Below are positions 1-8,250 of a stretch of 64,000 nt of DNA, one piece after another. The notes below the pieces were generated by a model. That model saw only the letters and a program-made list of their open reading frames with translations. It was not told where the DNA came from and searched no databases. Both the position numbers and the translations under genes were made by a program. Location of the stretch: assembly GCA_003215295.1 (NCBI GenBank), contig QCKN01000001.1:169068-233067 (forward strand), read 5' to 3'. Numbering within the stretch: the first letter of the stretch is position 1; each line of letters begins with the position of its first letter. Origin of the DNA: Prochlorococcus sp. AG-409-P03. GTDB lineage: Bacteria; Cyanobacteriota; Cyanobacteriia; PCC-6307; Cyanobiaceae.

Positions 1-728
1 CACGGCATGTAGAAGTTCAGATTTTGGCGGATCAATTTGGGAATGTTGTGCATCTGGGAGAGAGAGACTGCTCCATCCAAAGACGACATCAAAAGTTATT
101 AGAAGAATCTCCAAGTCCTGCCTTGGATCCTGCGTTAAGGCTACGAATGGGTGAGGCTGCAGTGGCTGCAGCTAAGAGCATTAATTATGAAGGTGCTGGA
201 ACTGTTGAGTTTCTTTTGGATCGTCAAGGCGATTTCTATTTCATGGAAATGAATACTCGTATTCAAGTTGAGCACCCTGTAACAGAAATGGTTACTGGTA
301 TTGATTTGATTGCTCAACAATTACTCATAGCTGGAGGTCAACCTATAACTCTCAGGCAGGAGGAAATCCAGTTGCAAGGTCATGCAATTGAATGTCGTAT
401 TAATGCAGAGGACTCCACGCATAATTTTCGTCCTTCACCTGGAAGGATTACCGGATGGCTGCCTCCAGGAGGACCAGGGGTCAGAGTAGATAGTCACGTT
501 TACACGGGATATGACATTCCACCTTTTTATGACTCTTTAATTGGCAAAGTGATTGTTTGGGGTAAAACCCGTGAAGCAGCCTTAACAAGAATGAAGCGTG
601 CTCTGAATGAGTGTGCTGTGACAGGAATACCAACCACTATTGATTTTCATTTGTATTTGCTTGATAGAGAGGAATTTCTGCAAGGCGATGTTCATACGAA
701 ATTCGTAGAGCAAGAGATGCTTGGGTAA
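1..728 (+). CDS. accC: Biotin carboxylase, acetyl-CoA carboxylase subunit (3' part only)
   Basis: The gene is cut by the left edge and is open in frame from base 3, where it reads [14 protein letters not shown]. AccC carboxylates the biotin on the carrier protein using ATP and bicarbonate, the first step of fatty acid synthesis in the cytoplasm. Family landmarks are visible: [12 protein letters not shown] in the ATP-grasp domain, [10 protein letters not shown], and the catalytic stretch [15 protein letters not shown], followed by the biotin carboxylase C-terminal domain ([31 protein letters not shown]). About the last half of a roughly 450-residue protein is present and it ends normally at TAA. 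The next gene is convergent, so accC is the end of its transcript here. Confidence 0.96.
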   Translation, partial: RHVEVQILADQFGNVVHLGERDCSIQRRHQKLLEESPSPALDPALRLRMGEAAVAAAKSINYEGAGTVEFLLDRQGDFYFMEMNTRIQVEHPVTEMVTGIDLIAQQLLIAGGQPITLRQEEIQLQGHAIECRINAEDSTHNFRPSPGRITGWLPPGGPGVRVDSHVYTGYDIPPFYDSLIGKVIVWGKTREAALTRMKRALNECAVTGIPTTIDFHLYLLDREEFLQGDVHTKFVEQEMLG

Positions 729-753
729 GGGCTCTTTTCTGTTGAATTTGTTT

Positions 754-1116
754 TTAAGACAGGACTTGCGTTTTAGACAAGATTTGCGACAGTACTCCTT
801 GCTGACCAACTATTAATTCTCTAAGTAGGCTTATTAAGCCCACCCAGATCACTGGAGTTACATCTACCCCTCCTATTGGAGGAACCAAACGTCTTGTAAT
901 TACTAAAAATGGTTCGGTGGGAACGACCACCCAAGGCCAAAGCCCCGTGCTCAAATTGATGTTTGGGTACCAACTCAGAACAATCCTCATCAAGAAGAAA
1001 AGCGTTAAGACAGCAAGCAATAATCCGAGGCACAAATGGATATTCGGAAGGATTTTGACGAAAAAAGGCATCACAAAGCTCAAAGCATCAAGACTTGCAT
1101 CGTAGAAAGTCACCAT
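754..1116 (-). CDS. YggT family membrane protein
   Basis: This 120-residue integral membrane protein has two hydrophobic segments, near residues 25-48 and 82-98, separated by the loop LSWYPNINLSTGLWPWVVVPTEPFL and the motif RRLVPPIGGVDVTPVIW. That arrangement is typical of the YggT/YlmG family (plastid CCB3 and YLMG relatives), which is linked in other organisms to cytochrome b6f maturation or to nucleoid and septum distribution. Its exact job in cyanobacteria is not settled. The gene is convergent with accC and divergent from psbX, with about 44 bases between its ATG and that of psbX, so the two probably have back-to-back promoters. Confidence 0.85.
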   Translation of the reverse strand: MVTFYDASLDALSFVMPFFVKILPNIHLCLGLLLAVLTLFFLMRIVLSWYPNINLSTGLWPWVVVPTEPFLVITRRLVPPIGGVDVTPVIWVGLISLLRELIVGQQGVLSQILSKTQVLS

Positions 1117-1160
1117 TAGTACTTAATATTGCTATGGTTTTGCCCTTGTAAGCGGCTCTA

Positions 1161-1337
1161 ATGGCATTTTCTTCGTTAAGTCTCCTCTTTGGTGCAGGTG
1201 TTTCTAGGGAAGTCGCGAGACTTTCTGCAGAAGCGACAGTTGGTAGCTTTATTCAAGCTGCACTCATCATTGTTGTTCCTGCGGCAGCAGTGTTGCTTTG
1301 GGTTAGCCAGAAAGATGCTCTAGAACGCGGGCGCTAG
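1161..1337 (+). CDS. psbX: Photosystem II protein PsbX
   Basis: This 58-residue protein reads MAFSSLSLLFGAGVSREVAR at its start, continues with a single membrane span (about residues 28-47, FIQAALIIVVPAAAVLLWVS), and ends QKDALERGR. Size, span position and the post-span charged tail fit PsbX, a small thylakoid subunit of photosystem II near cytochrome b559 that influences plastoquinone turnover. Marine cyanobacterial PsbX has an N-terminal extension of this kind. The gene is divergent from the YggT gene and is followed by a strong hairpin at 1372-1397, which probably ends its transcript before ycf66. Confidence 0.88.
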   Translation: MAFSSLSLLFGAGVSREVARLSAEATVGSFIQAALIIVVPAAAVLLWVSQKDALERGR

Positions 1338-1371
1338 TCAACCCTAGAGTTCGATCTAGAATTAACTTAAT

Positions 1372-1397
1372 GAGAGGTTGTTTTTAACCAACCTCTC
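1372..1397 (+). terminator. Hairpin after psbX
   Basis: A perfect 9-base-pair inverted repeat (GAGAGGTTG at 1372-1380, CAACCTCTC at 1389-1397) with an 8-base loop lies 35 bases after the psbX stop and 27 bases before the ycf66 start. The position suits a psbX terminator, although no long U tract follows the stem. It could also be a processing or stability hairpin between psbX and ycf66. Confidence 0.55.
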
Positions 1398-1423
1398 TTA
1401 AAGATCTTCTTGAGGGCTCAACT

Positions 1424-2401
1424 TTGGTCAATGCCAGTCTTAATTGGGCCAGCATTGTGGGCATTGTCCTTGCTGTTGGCGGGGCAGGACTCTATTTCTT
1501 GCGGTCATTCAAACCAGCTTTAGCTAGGGATTACGATGTTTTTTTTGCCGCAATAGGCCTGTTGTGCGGTGGAATACTTTTCTTTCAGGGTTGGCGTTTA
1601 GACCCTATTCTTCAATTTGGTCAGTTTTTACTTGCTGGCACAACAGTTTTCTTTGCTTATGAAAGTGTCCGCTTGAGAGGAGTAGCTACTGATCAAGCCC
1701 GTCGCTCTTCTTATTTTGATGAAGAAACGCAGCCATCTCGTATGTCCCCTAATGGGGGCAGTGGAGGATGGGATGAATCATACGATCGCTTTGATGAAAG
1801 GCCTTCTTTCAATAGAAGGTTTTCTGGTGGAGATGATATGAGCCCTGAGCGGACTCAAGAGGATTTCTATCGTCCAAGGCGTTCCTCCAGAGCTGCCATT
1901 CCAGAAGAGGCAGCTAGCAGGAGAACTCGAGCTTTTAGATCTCCAGACGGGTCTTTGGGTAACGACTCAGAACAAGCAAGACGAATGGCCAGATTTGGGC
2001 GCACACAAGATGATGAAATTAATGACCGGACTAATTTTGGAGCCCGCAGGAATTTCCGTGAGGATCAACGACGCGGAAGCCGTCCTTCAGCTAATGAGCA
2101 AACCACTTTTAAAAGATCTAGTGTTGTCGACCAAAAAGATTCGAGAACATCAACAAGAGCAAGAGATGGCTCTACTAGATCGTCTAGGGGTAGGTCTGGC
2201 GTTCCTCAGGGAGCACCAATTCGCTCTAATGCAGAAGATGCAGCCTTTTCACCATCAAAACCTGGAGCTTCAAGAGGTAAAGGTAGTAGCCCTAGATCTT
2301 CTGGGGATGTAACACCTTCTGTCTCCTCGGAGCGATCCTCTAGCCGTTCTTCCTCTCGCAGTGCAAGATCAAGGGATAATAGTTCCCGTTTTGACAACTG
2401 A
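1424..2401 (+). CDS. ycf66: Ycf66 family membrane protein with long Arg/Ser-rich tail
   Basis: The first 85 residues form the Ycf66 domain with three hydrophobic segments (about 9-26, 39-55 and 63-79) and the motif GGILFFQGWRLDPILQFGQ. Ycf66 proteins are found in cyanobacteria and plastids and their function is unknown. From about residue 88 to 325 the protein is low-complexity, rich in Arg, Ser, Asp and Gly, with repeated RSS, SRS and RGS runs, and is probably disordered. The start is TTG at 1424; the N-terminal MVNASLNWASIVGI begins the first span directly, which supports this choice. The stop overlaps the upstream extension of the following lipoprotein gene, so the two are likely co-transcribed. 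Confidence 0.85.
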   Translation: MVNASLNWASIVGIVLAVGGAGLYFLRSFKPALARDYDVFFAAIGLLCGGILFFQGWRLDPILQFGQFLLAGTTVFFAYESVRLRGVATDQARRSSYFDEETQPSRMSPNGGSGGWDESYDRFDERPSFNRRFSGGDDMSPERTQEDFYRPRRSSRAAIPEEAASRRTRAFRSPDGSLGNDSEQARRMARFGRTQDDEINDRTNFGARRNFREDQRRGSRPSANEQTTFKRSSVVDQKDSRTSTRARDGSTRSSRGRSGVPQGAPIRSNAEDAAFSPSKPGASRGKGSSPRSSGDVTPSVSSERSSSRSSSRSARSRDNSSRFDN

Positions 2402-2433
2402 ACTTTGTCATTAAAAATCTTCAGCGAATTGCC

Positions 2434-2940
2434 TTGCTTACTGCTTGCATCAGTCTGTGTAGTTGCACGAGCCTAGGAAACAGAGTGCAAAGCAATGGCT
2501 TTATAAGCAGTCAGGAAGATCCAGCTTTGAGTGGAGATGGGCGAAAGCTTGCTTTGATAGTTGATAGAAATGGTAGAGCTACTGTTCAATTGACTGATCT
2601 TCGGAGCGGGAGAGTTCTGCCTTTAAGGTTTTTGTCTCGTCATCAGCCTCATACTTCACCTTCTTTGAGCTGGAATGGACGCTATTTGGCTGTAATTACT
2701 CAAAGAGGTAATCGGAGGCAAGTAGTAATTGAGGATCTTCTATCTTCGCGTTTCCATCAATTCCCCACTCTTCACCATCGCGTTCCTATTCGAGTGAGCT
2801 TGGCTCCTGATGCAGGATCGCTAGCCTTACAGTTTGCTGAAAATGGGCAATGGAGAGTTGAACTTATTGATTTGACTGGGAAATTGGAATTGGATCAACC
2901 GGCTGGAGCTTTGAGGAGAACTTCGGATATTAGAGAATGA
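2434..2940 (+). CDS. Putative lipoprotein with TolB-like propeller segment (first of pair)
   Basis: This is a small exported protein whose body resembles WD40/TolB beta-propeller blades: PALSGDGRKLALIVDRNGRATVQLTDL and later SPSLSWNGRYLAVITQRGNRRQVVIEDL, then SLAPDAGSLALQFAENGQWRVELIDL. Three such repeats cover nearly all of it. The first available start is TTG at 2434, but the frame stays open upstream to about 2398 and encodes a basic segment (KNLQR) just before the hydrophobic stretch, so the true start may be a rare codon near 2398-2410. Candidate lipobox cysteines are in LTAC and LCSC. The gene overlaps the next one by ATGA. The ligand or partner is unknown. Confidence 0.7.
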   Translation: MLTACISLCSCTSLGNRVQSNGFISSQEDPALSGDGRKLALIVDRNGRATVQLTDLRSGRVLPLRFLSRHQPHTSPSLSWNGRYLAVITQRGNRRQVVIEDLLSSRFHQFPTLHHRVPIRVSLAPDAGSLALQFAENGQWRVELIDLTGKLELDQPAGALRRTSDIRE

Positions 2941-3455
2941 TCATGATTACGAGATATCTAACACAGCCTGCTTTTTTAAGATTTTTCTCTTTCTTCAGTT
3001 GTATAGGTTTAGCGAGTTGTATGGGTGGTTCTATTCGGCCTATGCCAGAGTTGAGTGGTTTAATTTCGCAACCAACTCGCAGTTATAGAGAGCCAGCTCT
3101 TGGAAACAAATGGCTTGCTACTTTAGTCAATCATCAGGGCAAAGAAAAGATCCAGTTAGTTGATCTCAGAGGCAAAAGAATAGTGGGATTACCGGGCCTT
3201 AATCGTTCGGACTCACAACCCATTAGTGTGAGTGTGAGTGCGGACGGACAGCGATTGGCGTTTGTCCGTCAGAGAGCTGATCAAACAGAATTGTTGCTTT
3301 ATCGGCGAGAGCTTGGAACTCTTCAAAGACTGGAAGTCAGTCCTAAGGGAGTACCTAGACGGGTGAGTTTGGATGGTGCAGGGAGAATATTGGCAGTTCA
3401 GGTCAGTAGGAATGGCGGGTGGGATGTGGATGTGATTCGGTTATCAGCTTTTTAA
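2937..3455 (+). CDS. Putative lipoprotein with TolB-like propeller segment (second of pair)
   Basis: This 172-residue protein has a classic lipoprotein signal: basic start, hydrophobic FFSFFSCIGLASC, with LASC as the lipobox and Cys at about residue 28. The mature part again carries TolB-like blades (NKWLATLVNHQGKEKIQLVDL, SVSADGQRLAFVRQRADQTELLLY, SLDGAGRILAVQVSRNGGWDVDVI). It is a diverged tandem paralog of the preceding gene, which it overlaps by 4 bases, so the two are surely translated together. Only three blades per protein are present, too few for a full propeller, so the pair could associate. No enzymatic motif is visible. Confidence 0.78.
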   Translation: MIMITRYLTQPAFLRFFSFFSCIGLASCMGGSIRPMPELSGLISQPTRSYREPALGNKWLATLVNHQGKEKIQLVDLRGKRIVGLPGLNRSDSQPISVSVSADGQRLAFVRQRADQTELLLYRRELGTLQRLEVSPKGVPRRVSLDGAGRILAVQVSRNGGWDVDVIRLSAF

Positions 3456-3470
3456 AGGAGTTTGTTGTGA

Positions 3471-3719
3471 TTAATTGATTAGTCCTGCCCAGTGGAGAAA
3501 TGAATTATTGCTGAAAGCTTCTATAAGTAAAATTGCTACAAAACCAATCATTGCAAAACGTCCATTTGCTCTTTCTGCATATGAACTCCAACCAAAGGCT
3601 GGTTCGTCAGAGGTAGTAGCACTGTGCTTTGGAGAGTCCCTTACAGCAGCTTCAGCTTGCTGTGGCTCATCAGCAATGGTTTTGCTTTGTTCTGGAATCT
3701 CAGGTTTTGATGAGGTCAT
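3471..3719 (-). CDS. hli: High-light-inducible protein (chlorophyll a/b-binding-like)
   Basis: This 82-residue protein has one membrane helix with the Hli/LHC signature: ERANGRFAMIGFVAILLIEAFSN (Glu, Asn-Gly-Arg, Ala-Met and Gly-Phe in the expected spacing), at about residues 49-71. Hli proteins bind chlorophyll and carotenoid in the thylakoid and protect photosystem assembly and repair. The first 40 residues are acidic and Ala/Ser-rich and probably lie in the cytoplasm. It sits 9 bases downstream of the ABC transporter stop-proximal region on the reverse strand order (ABC transporter, then hli), so it may be co-transcribed with that transporter. A second, shorter hli gene is at 38.8 kb. Confidence 0.92.
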   Translation of the reverse strand: MTSSKPEIPEQSKTIADEPQQAEAAVRDSPKHSATTSDEPAFGWSSYAERANGRFAMIGFVAILLIEAFSNNSFLHWAGLIN

Positions 3720-3728
3720 CGCTTCACC

Positions 3729-5717
3729 TCAGGATCTCTCGAAGTCATAGCTAGCTGTGGGTAGGAGATGCCAACTGCCATCTCCCACAAGTTCTAGTAC
3801 AGATGAATGGAAGTCTATAAGGGTTGGACGATGTCCAACGCTTATTACAGCAAGATCACGTTTTTTGAGAAGCTGATATAAGTGCTCTTCTGTTTTTACA
3901 TCTAAAGCACTAGTTGCCTCATCTAAAACAGCGAATCGAGGTGCATTTAATAATAGTCTTCCAAATGCAAGCCGTTGTTGTTCTCCAAGAGAGAGGATTC
4001 TTTGCCAGTCTTGCTTGACATCTAAGTCAGGGTAACGACTTAATAAGGAATAGAGTTTAACTTCACTGAGGACAGATCTTAGTTGATCATCACTAAATCT
4101 AGTTTCCTCGGTTGGATAACAGAGCTGCTCTCTCAAAGATCCCAGCAACATATATGGTTTCTGAGGTATAAATAACAGCTCCCCAGTTTCAGGCTTTTCG
4201 ATCTGCCCTTGGATCGGTTTCCATAAACCACTTATCATTCTCAATAGTGATGTTTTTCCGCAACCTGATGGGCCCACAACAAGTAACCTGTCGCTTTGAT
4301 TAATACTTATATTTAGATTATGAATGATTGGTGTTTTACTTCCTGGTGGGCATAGATCTGCATTTCGGATAATAATAGAATTTGCATTTGAAAGCTCTAT
4401 GTTTTTTTCATAGGGAACTTGAGTATTAACTTGTTCGATTTTTGACTGGAAACCTTCAAGCCTGCTAATACCTGCTGTAAATTTTGCCAATTCTTCAATT
4501 TGATTCACTACAAAGAATAGGGAGCCTTCAACCATTCCAAATGCAAAATTTGCCTGTATAAATCTTCCATAATCAATTTCACCAGCAAAGTATGGGATAG
4601 CCATGATTAAGTAAGGGAAGAAATTACCTGCATAGTTGATTGACCTTCTCATTACATCGATAATTACTCTCCAGATAATTAGCAGGTTGAAATTTCGCAC
4701 TACAGACCCTAGTCGTCTTTGAGTTTCATTTTTTTCAGGTTCTTCTCCGGCATAAAAAGCTATAGATTCTGCATTGTCACGAATGTGAACAAGTCCATAT
4801 CTAAAGTCAGCTTCATATCGCAATTGATCAAAGTCAATTCTTACTAGATTTCTTCCTGCAATAATTAAAATCGTTGTCGCAAATGCGGCATAACCGAACA
4901 ATGACCATGTTAATGCTCTACTTATGCTCCAAAGAATTAAAATATTTAATGAGAAAGTTAGGAGTGCATCGAAGATCCCTAATGTAAAAGTAAGGCTCTG
5001 ACCTGTAAATGCTCTTGTATCATCAGTGATACGTTGATCAGGATTGTCAATGTCGGTAGCCTGCTCATCATTGGGATTTAAGACATAATAGGCTTTGTTA
5101 TTCATATAGTCTGATATAAGACTCTTAGAAAGCCATTCCCTCCAGATTATGCCTAATTTGTATGTGAAAAATATTTGAGAAACTCTTATAGGAAGGGCTG
5201 CGATAAAACAACATGCATATATACCTAGAATTTTGTAAAAGCCATCTTGTTGCTTTGCAACCAGTGCATTAGTTAAGTCTCTTGCAATGAAGCCAATCCC
5301 TGCATTGATACCATTTACTGCTAGAAGCATCAGCACTATGATTCCAAGTAATATCCAATGCAGCCATCTCTTGCTTCGTAACTGCTGGCGCAAGGCGAAG
5401 AAACTAGAGGAACCAATAAGGAAAAAACTTATAAACAGCCAACCCAAACTGCCTTGCCAAATTGTTCCAACAGTATTAACAACTCCTCCAAAATACTTTT
5501 CAGTAAGAATAGGTTGAACTTTCTCAAGTATTTCTATTACCCCAGTTAGTAGAAAGAGGACAAGGCCACCAACACAAAATATCAAGCATACAAGTAACCA
5601 AATGAATTGCCATCCATTATTTGGCTCCAGAGGCAAGAAGAAGGGTTGAGCTAGACGTCTTAGTTTTCCAAGTTGCGCATTTAAACTTTGTTTGTCGTAT
5701 GCAATTGTGCTCGTCAT
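3729..5717 (-). CDS. ABC transporter, fused permease and ATPase (SbmA/YddA-like)
   Basis: This half-transporter of about 662 residues has an N-terminal membrane domain with about six spans and a C-terminal ATPase. The ATPase shows Walker A (VGPSGCGKTS, about residue 482), signature LSLGEQQRLAFGR, Walker B (FAVLDEATSALD) and the switch His (SVGHRP). The membrane domain (for example ITDDTRAFTGQSLTF, DFRYGLVHIRDNAESIAFYAGEE) matches the ABC_membrane_2 / SbmA-BacA type that includes peroxisomal ALDP relatives. The substrate is unknown; related proteins move peptides, acyl-CoA or cobalamin. I chose ATG at 5717 over TTG at 5732. The hli gene follows after 9 bases. Confidence 0.88.
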   Translation of the reverse strand: MTSTIAYDKQSLNAQLGKLRRLAQPFFLPLEPNNGWQFIWLLVCLIFCVGGLVLFLLTGVIEILEKVQPILTEKYFGGVVNTVGTIWQGSLGWLFISFFLIGSSSFFALRQQLRSKRWLHWILLGIIVLMLLAVNGINAGIGFIARDLTNALVAKQQDGFYKILGIYACCFIAALPIRVSQIFFTYKLGIIWREWLSKSLISDYMNNKAYYVLNPNDEQATDIDNPDQRITDDTRAFTGQSLTFTLGIFDALLTFSLNILILWSISRALTWSLFGYAAFATTILIIAGRNLVRIDFDQLRYEADFRYGLVHIRDNAESIAFYAGEEPEKNETQRRLGSVVRNFNLLIIWRVIIDVMRRSINYAGNFFPYLIMAIPYFAGEIDYGRFIQANFAFGMVEGSLFFVVNQIEELAKFTAGISRLEGFQSKIEQVNTQVPYEKNIELSNANSIIIRNADLCPPGSKTPIIHNLNISINQSDRLLVVGPSGCGKTSLLRMISGLWKPIQGQIEKPETGELLFIPQKPYMLLGSLREQLCYPTEETRFSDDQLRSVLSEVKLYSLLSRYPDLDVKQDWQRILSLGEQQRLAFGRLLLNAPRFAVLDEATSALDVKTEEHLYQLLKKRDLAVISVGHRPTLIDFHSSVLELVGDGSWHLLPTASYDFERS

Positions 5718-5742
5718 TTGGATATCATGCAAATTGATCTAA

Positions 5743-5904
5743 GTAAATGAAGAAGACCCTGAAAATTTTAAGTATTTTAGATGTAATTTCGTTATTATAG
5801 AAGCTGATGATCAGAATGGAAAGATAGCAAATTCCTATTCCTTTCCTATTTTGTTAGATGAGGCCAGAAAACTGAAAAATGATATGACAGGCAATCATTC
5901 TTAG
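5743..5904 (+). pseudogene. Possible gene remnant without a start codon
   Basis: The spacer upstream of the ABC transporter (5718-6033) is otherwise empty. Here a 53-codon stretch is open from a TAA at 5740 to TAG at 5902 and has protein-like composition (NFVIIEADDQNGKIANSYS, then FPILLDEARKLKND). It has no ATG, GTG or TTG early in the frame. An ATG at 5748 opens a different 17-codon frame. It may be the tail of a decayed gene or a chance ORF. Confidence 0.25.
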
Positions 5905-6033
5905 CGACTAAAGTCACTATAATCCTTTATTTAGAGATAGATTGGGTTTTGATATCATATTTGTTTTGTCTGCTCTTTCATACTTACTGATAGACATTCC
6001 AGAAATATGCCTTGCTGAAGTGAGCAATTTTGA

Positions 6034-6246
6034 TTAATCCCTTCTTGGTAAATGATCGTACAGATCCGGGAAATGCATTTTAAAAATATCCATACAACCT
6101 GCTTTGTATTCGTCCGAGTCTCGAGGAGTAGTCCAGAAAAGTTTTCTCCATAATGGCTTTGTAAGAAAATTTGTTTTGATTTTGGTGTGTATAATCTCTC
6201 GATTTAGATTATATAGTCTCGCTTTTTCTGTCAAGTCTATTGGCAT
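6034..6246 (-). CDS. Small conserved-looking protein of unknown function
   Basis: This 70-residue protein is not recognised. It is polar and basic, with no signal peptide or membrane span, and contains aromatic-rich segments (LTKPLWRKLFWTTPRDSDEYKAG, then MDIFKMHFPDLYDHLPRRD). The composition is that of a folded soluble protein. It starts at ATG and has its own spacer of about 100 bases upstream, which separates it from the next minus-strand gene. Small proteins of this type are common in Prochlorococcus genomes; no function can be inferred from neighbours. Confidence 0.6.
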   Translation of the reverse strand: MPIDLTEKARLYNLNREIIHTKIKTNFLTKPLWRKLFWTTPRDSDEYKAGCMDIFKMHFPDLYDHLPRRD

Positions 6247-6348
6247 GCTGTCAACGCATAGAAGAGATCCATATTAATTATATTCGATTACTTTTTGAAA
6301 TATCAACAAAAAAATCTTTAGCTATAGTTAAAGTGATTTTGTGTCATT

Positions 6349-6660
6349 TCAGGCAGGCATAGATCCTTGCTTATTGCAGGTAATATGATTATTAATTGCA
6401 TTAAGCAAAACTTCCTTTTCTAATGGTGCAATGGGTAAGCATAACACTTCATCTATTAAATCCACTCTCCAAAGAATTTGACTATCTTTAACCTTTGGAT
6501 CCTCTAGTCTAAAGTGAACGCCTTCGGTTAAATTTTCTGCTTTTTCATCTAATTCTGATTGTGAAATTCCTAGGTATTCAAGTAGTTCACTAGTTGAAAA
6601 CCAAGCTGACGGAATTGTGGCAAGCAATTGAGCTTCATTTTCTGATCTTTTAATCTTCAT
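6349..6660 (-). CDS. Unknown protein with helix-turn-helix-like N-terminus
   Basis: This 103-residue soluble protein is not firmly recognised. Residues 16-40 (AWFSTSELLEYLGISQSELDEKAENL) resemble a winged or MerR-like helix-turn-helix, followed by a segment that reads like a wing (EGVHFRLEDPKVKDSQILWRVDLIDEVL). This suggests a DNA-binding adaptor, but no repressor family can be named. It starts at ATG and lies about 130 bases downstream of the HIT gene on the same strand. Confidence 0.6.
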   Translation of the reverse strand: MKIKRSENEAQLLATIPSAWFSTSELLEYLGISQSELDEKAENLTEGVHFRLEDPKVKDSQILWRVDLIDEVLCLPIAPLEKEVLLNAINNHITCNKQGSMPA

Positions 6661-6789
6661 ATGTTTCTGGCACTTTTCTTTAAGGATCTCATCTGGAGAG
6701 AAAGATGCAAGTGTGCATTATTAAATTAACCGGAGTTTCTCTCTCAACCAAGAAGAAAGGTTCTCGACATTGTGAGCCTTGGGGTTTCC

Positions 6790-7131
6790 CTAGCCTGGGG
6801 GCCAATTTAATGTTCGTCCTCCTATTATATGTATATGAAGGTGAAAGACTGTTTGTCCAGCCTCAGCGCCATTATTGATAACTGTTCGCCAACTGGACAG
6901 ACCCTGTTGTTGAGCGATCTTTGCTGAAACTAGTAGCAGATGACCAAGTAACTGTGTGTCTTCTTGTTTGGCTGTATTGAGGTTGCGTATGGCTTTTCGA
7001 GGAATTAAAAGAATATGAATAGGTGCTTGTGGTTGGATATCTCTAAAGGCTAGGCATTGTTTGTCAGCATAGATTTCATCGCAAGGAATTTCCTTACGCA
7101 AGATTTGACTAAAGATCGTTTCATCAGACAT
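6790..7131 (-). CDS. HIT family protein (HinT-like purine nucleoside phosphoramidase)
   Basis: At 113 residues this is a normal-length HinT-type protein. The histidine triad is HLHIH at residues 97-101, preceded by NNGAEAGQTVF, and the N-terminal half has IFSQILRKEIPCDEIYADK and the nucleotide-contact region FRDIQPQAPIHILLIPRK. These enzymes hydrolyse nucleoside phosphoramidates or acyl-adenylates in the cytoplasm; the natural substrate in cyanobacteria is not known. The start is ATG. The next gene upstream on the same strand is rpsU, about 130 bases away. Confidence 0.93.
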   Translation of the reverse strand: MSDETIFSQILRKEIPCDEIYADKQCLAFRDIQPQAPIHILLIPRKAIRNLNTAKQEDTQLLGHLLLVSAKIAQQQGLSSWRTVINNGAEAGQTVFHLHIHIIGGRTLNWPPG

Positions 7132-7260
7132 GTTGAACAGTAGGAGAAGAGGACTTGCTTTTCAGTTTGGCTATTGCTAAGAGTTAGGCAACAAGGACTG
7201 TCCCCTTATATAGGTTTTAAAGTATTTGGCAGGTATTTAAGTAAACAAACATGAGTTTAA

Positions 7261-7431
7261 TTAGCGTCCTTTTCTTCTTTGCTGGGTTTTCCTTTTGTAC
7301 TTCTCAACAGGTGTTTCATGGTGACGCAGTCGTTTTAAATCAGAGAAAATCCCCGCTTTAGAGACTTGACGTTTGAACCTACGTAATGCTGATTCAACAC
7401 CCTCATTTTCACCGATAGTGACCTGGCTCAT
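7261..7431 (-). CDS. rpsU: 30S ribosomal protein S21
   Basis: This 56-residue basic protein starts [20 protein letters not shown] and continues [20 protein letters not shown], ending in a Lys/Arg-rich tail ([13 protein letters not shown]). This is the ribosomal S21 pattern, including the conserved ES-ALRRFKR segment. S21 sits near the anti-Shine-Dalgarno end of 16S rRNA and assists initiation. The ATG is at 7431. It lies between def and the HIT gene on the same strand with spacers of about 150 and 130 bases, so it may have its own promoter. Confidence 0.93.
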   Translation of the reverse strand: MSQVTIGENEGVESALRRFKRQVSKAGIFSDLKRLRHHETPVEKYKRKTQQRRKGR

Positions 7432-7579
7432 GCAGACAATAGATTAGAAGTGAACTTAATTTAGCAATTAATTCTATCAACAGAGCTTGCAGATACCTAA
7501 GTGATTGGTGGAAAGCCCGTCTTTTTATAAGATATGAAAGGCTTTGATTGGTGAATGGCTGATTTATCTCCTTATTAAG

Positions 7580-8185
7580 TTAGGCAAGGGCGCGGACGTC
7601 TTTATTTTGGAATCCATGCTCTTTTAATTCACGGCTAAGCTCTTCTTGATTAGTGACTCTGTCCACAAATAGAACACCCTGAAGATGATCCATTTCATGT
7701 TGAATGCATCTTGCAATGAGTCCATCAGCGTTCATTTTCTTTGGTCTCCCCATTTCGTCTCTATAGCTAACCTTGATAGAAGACGGTCGAATAACATCTA
7801 AGTAAACTCCTGGGATGCTTAAACAACCTTCTTCATAGGTTTCAATACTGGCGCTCGATGCCACTATCTCTGGATTAATAAGTACCAATGGTGGTGTTGC
7901 TGGATTCTCTAGATCTATATCAATTACTAGCAGTTGGTTGTGAATCCCTACTTGAGGTGCTGCTAACCCTATACCTTTTGCTGAATACATGCTTCGGAGC
8001 ATGTTTCTAGCTAATTCTCTGATGGATTCGTCTACTTTGCTTATTCGCCGAGCAGGTTGCCGTAAGACTTTGTTGCCAAGAGTATGTATTTCCAGCGGGG
8101 GCGTCTCTAGTGGCTCCTTGGGAATTGCTATAGCAGCCTTGTCCTTTTCTGCTGTTCGGGCCATTTGGGCAAAGCTGCGAGCCAA
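7580..8185 (-). CDS. def: Peptide deformylase
   Basis: Def removes the N-terminal formyl group from new proteins in the cytoplasm. All three metal-site motifs are present: GIGLAAPQVG at 71-80, EEGCLSIPG with the metal Cys at 121, and QHEMDHLQG with His163, Glu164 and His167. Length (201 residues with a polar N-terminal extension) is usual for cyanobacteria. The TTG start at 8185 is preceded by GGAGGG at good spacing, which favours it over the internal ATG at 8164. The S9 peptidase gene is divergent, with about 65 bases between. Confidence 0.95.
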   Translation of the reverse strand: MARSFAQMARTAEKDKAAIAIPKEPLETPPLEIHTLGNKVLRQPARRISKVDESIRELARNMLRSMYSAKGIGLAAPQVGIHNQLLVIDIDLENPATPPLVLINPEIVASSASIETYEEGCLSIPGVYLDVIRPSSIKVSYRDEMGRPKKMNADGLIARCIQHEMDHLQGVLFVDRVTNQEELSRELKEHGFQNKDVRALA

Positions 8186-8250
8186 GGAGACCCTCCATAT
8201 AAATAGACCATAAGTTTAGGCAGTTATAGGCAAAATCATCCTTTTTTTCG

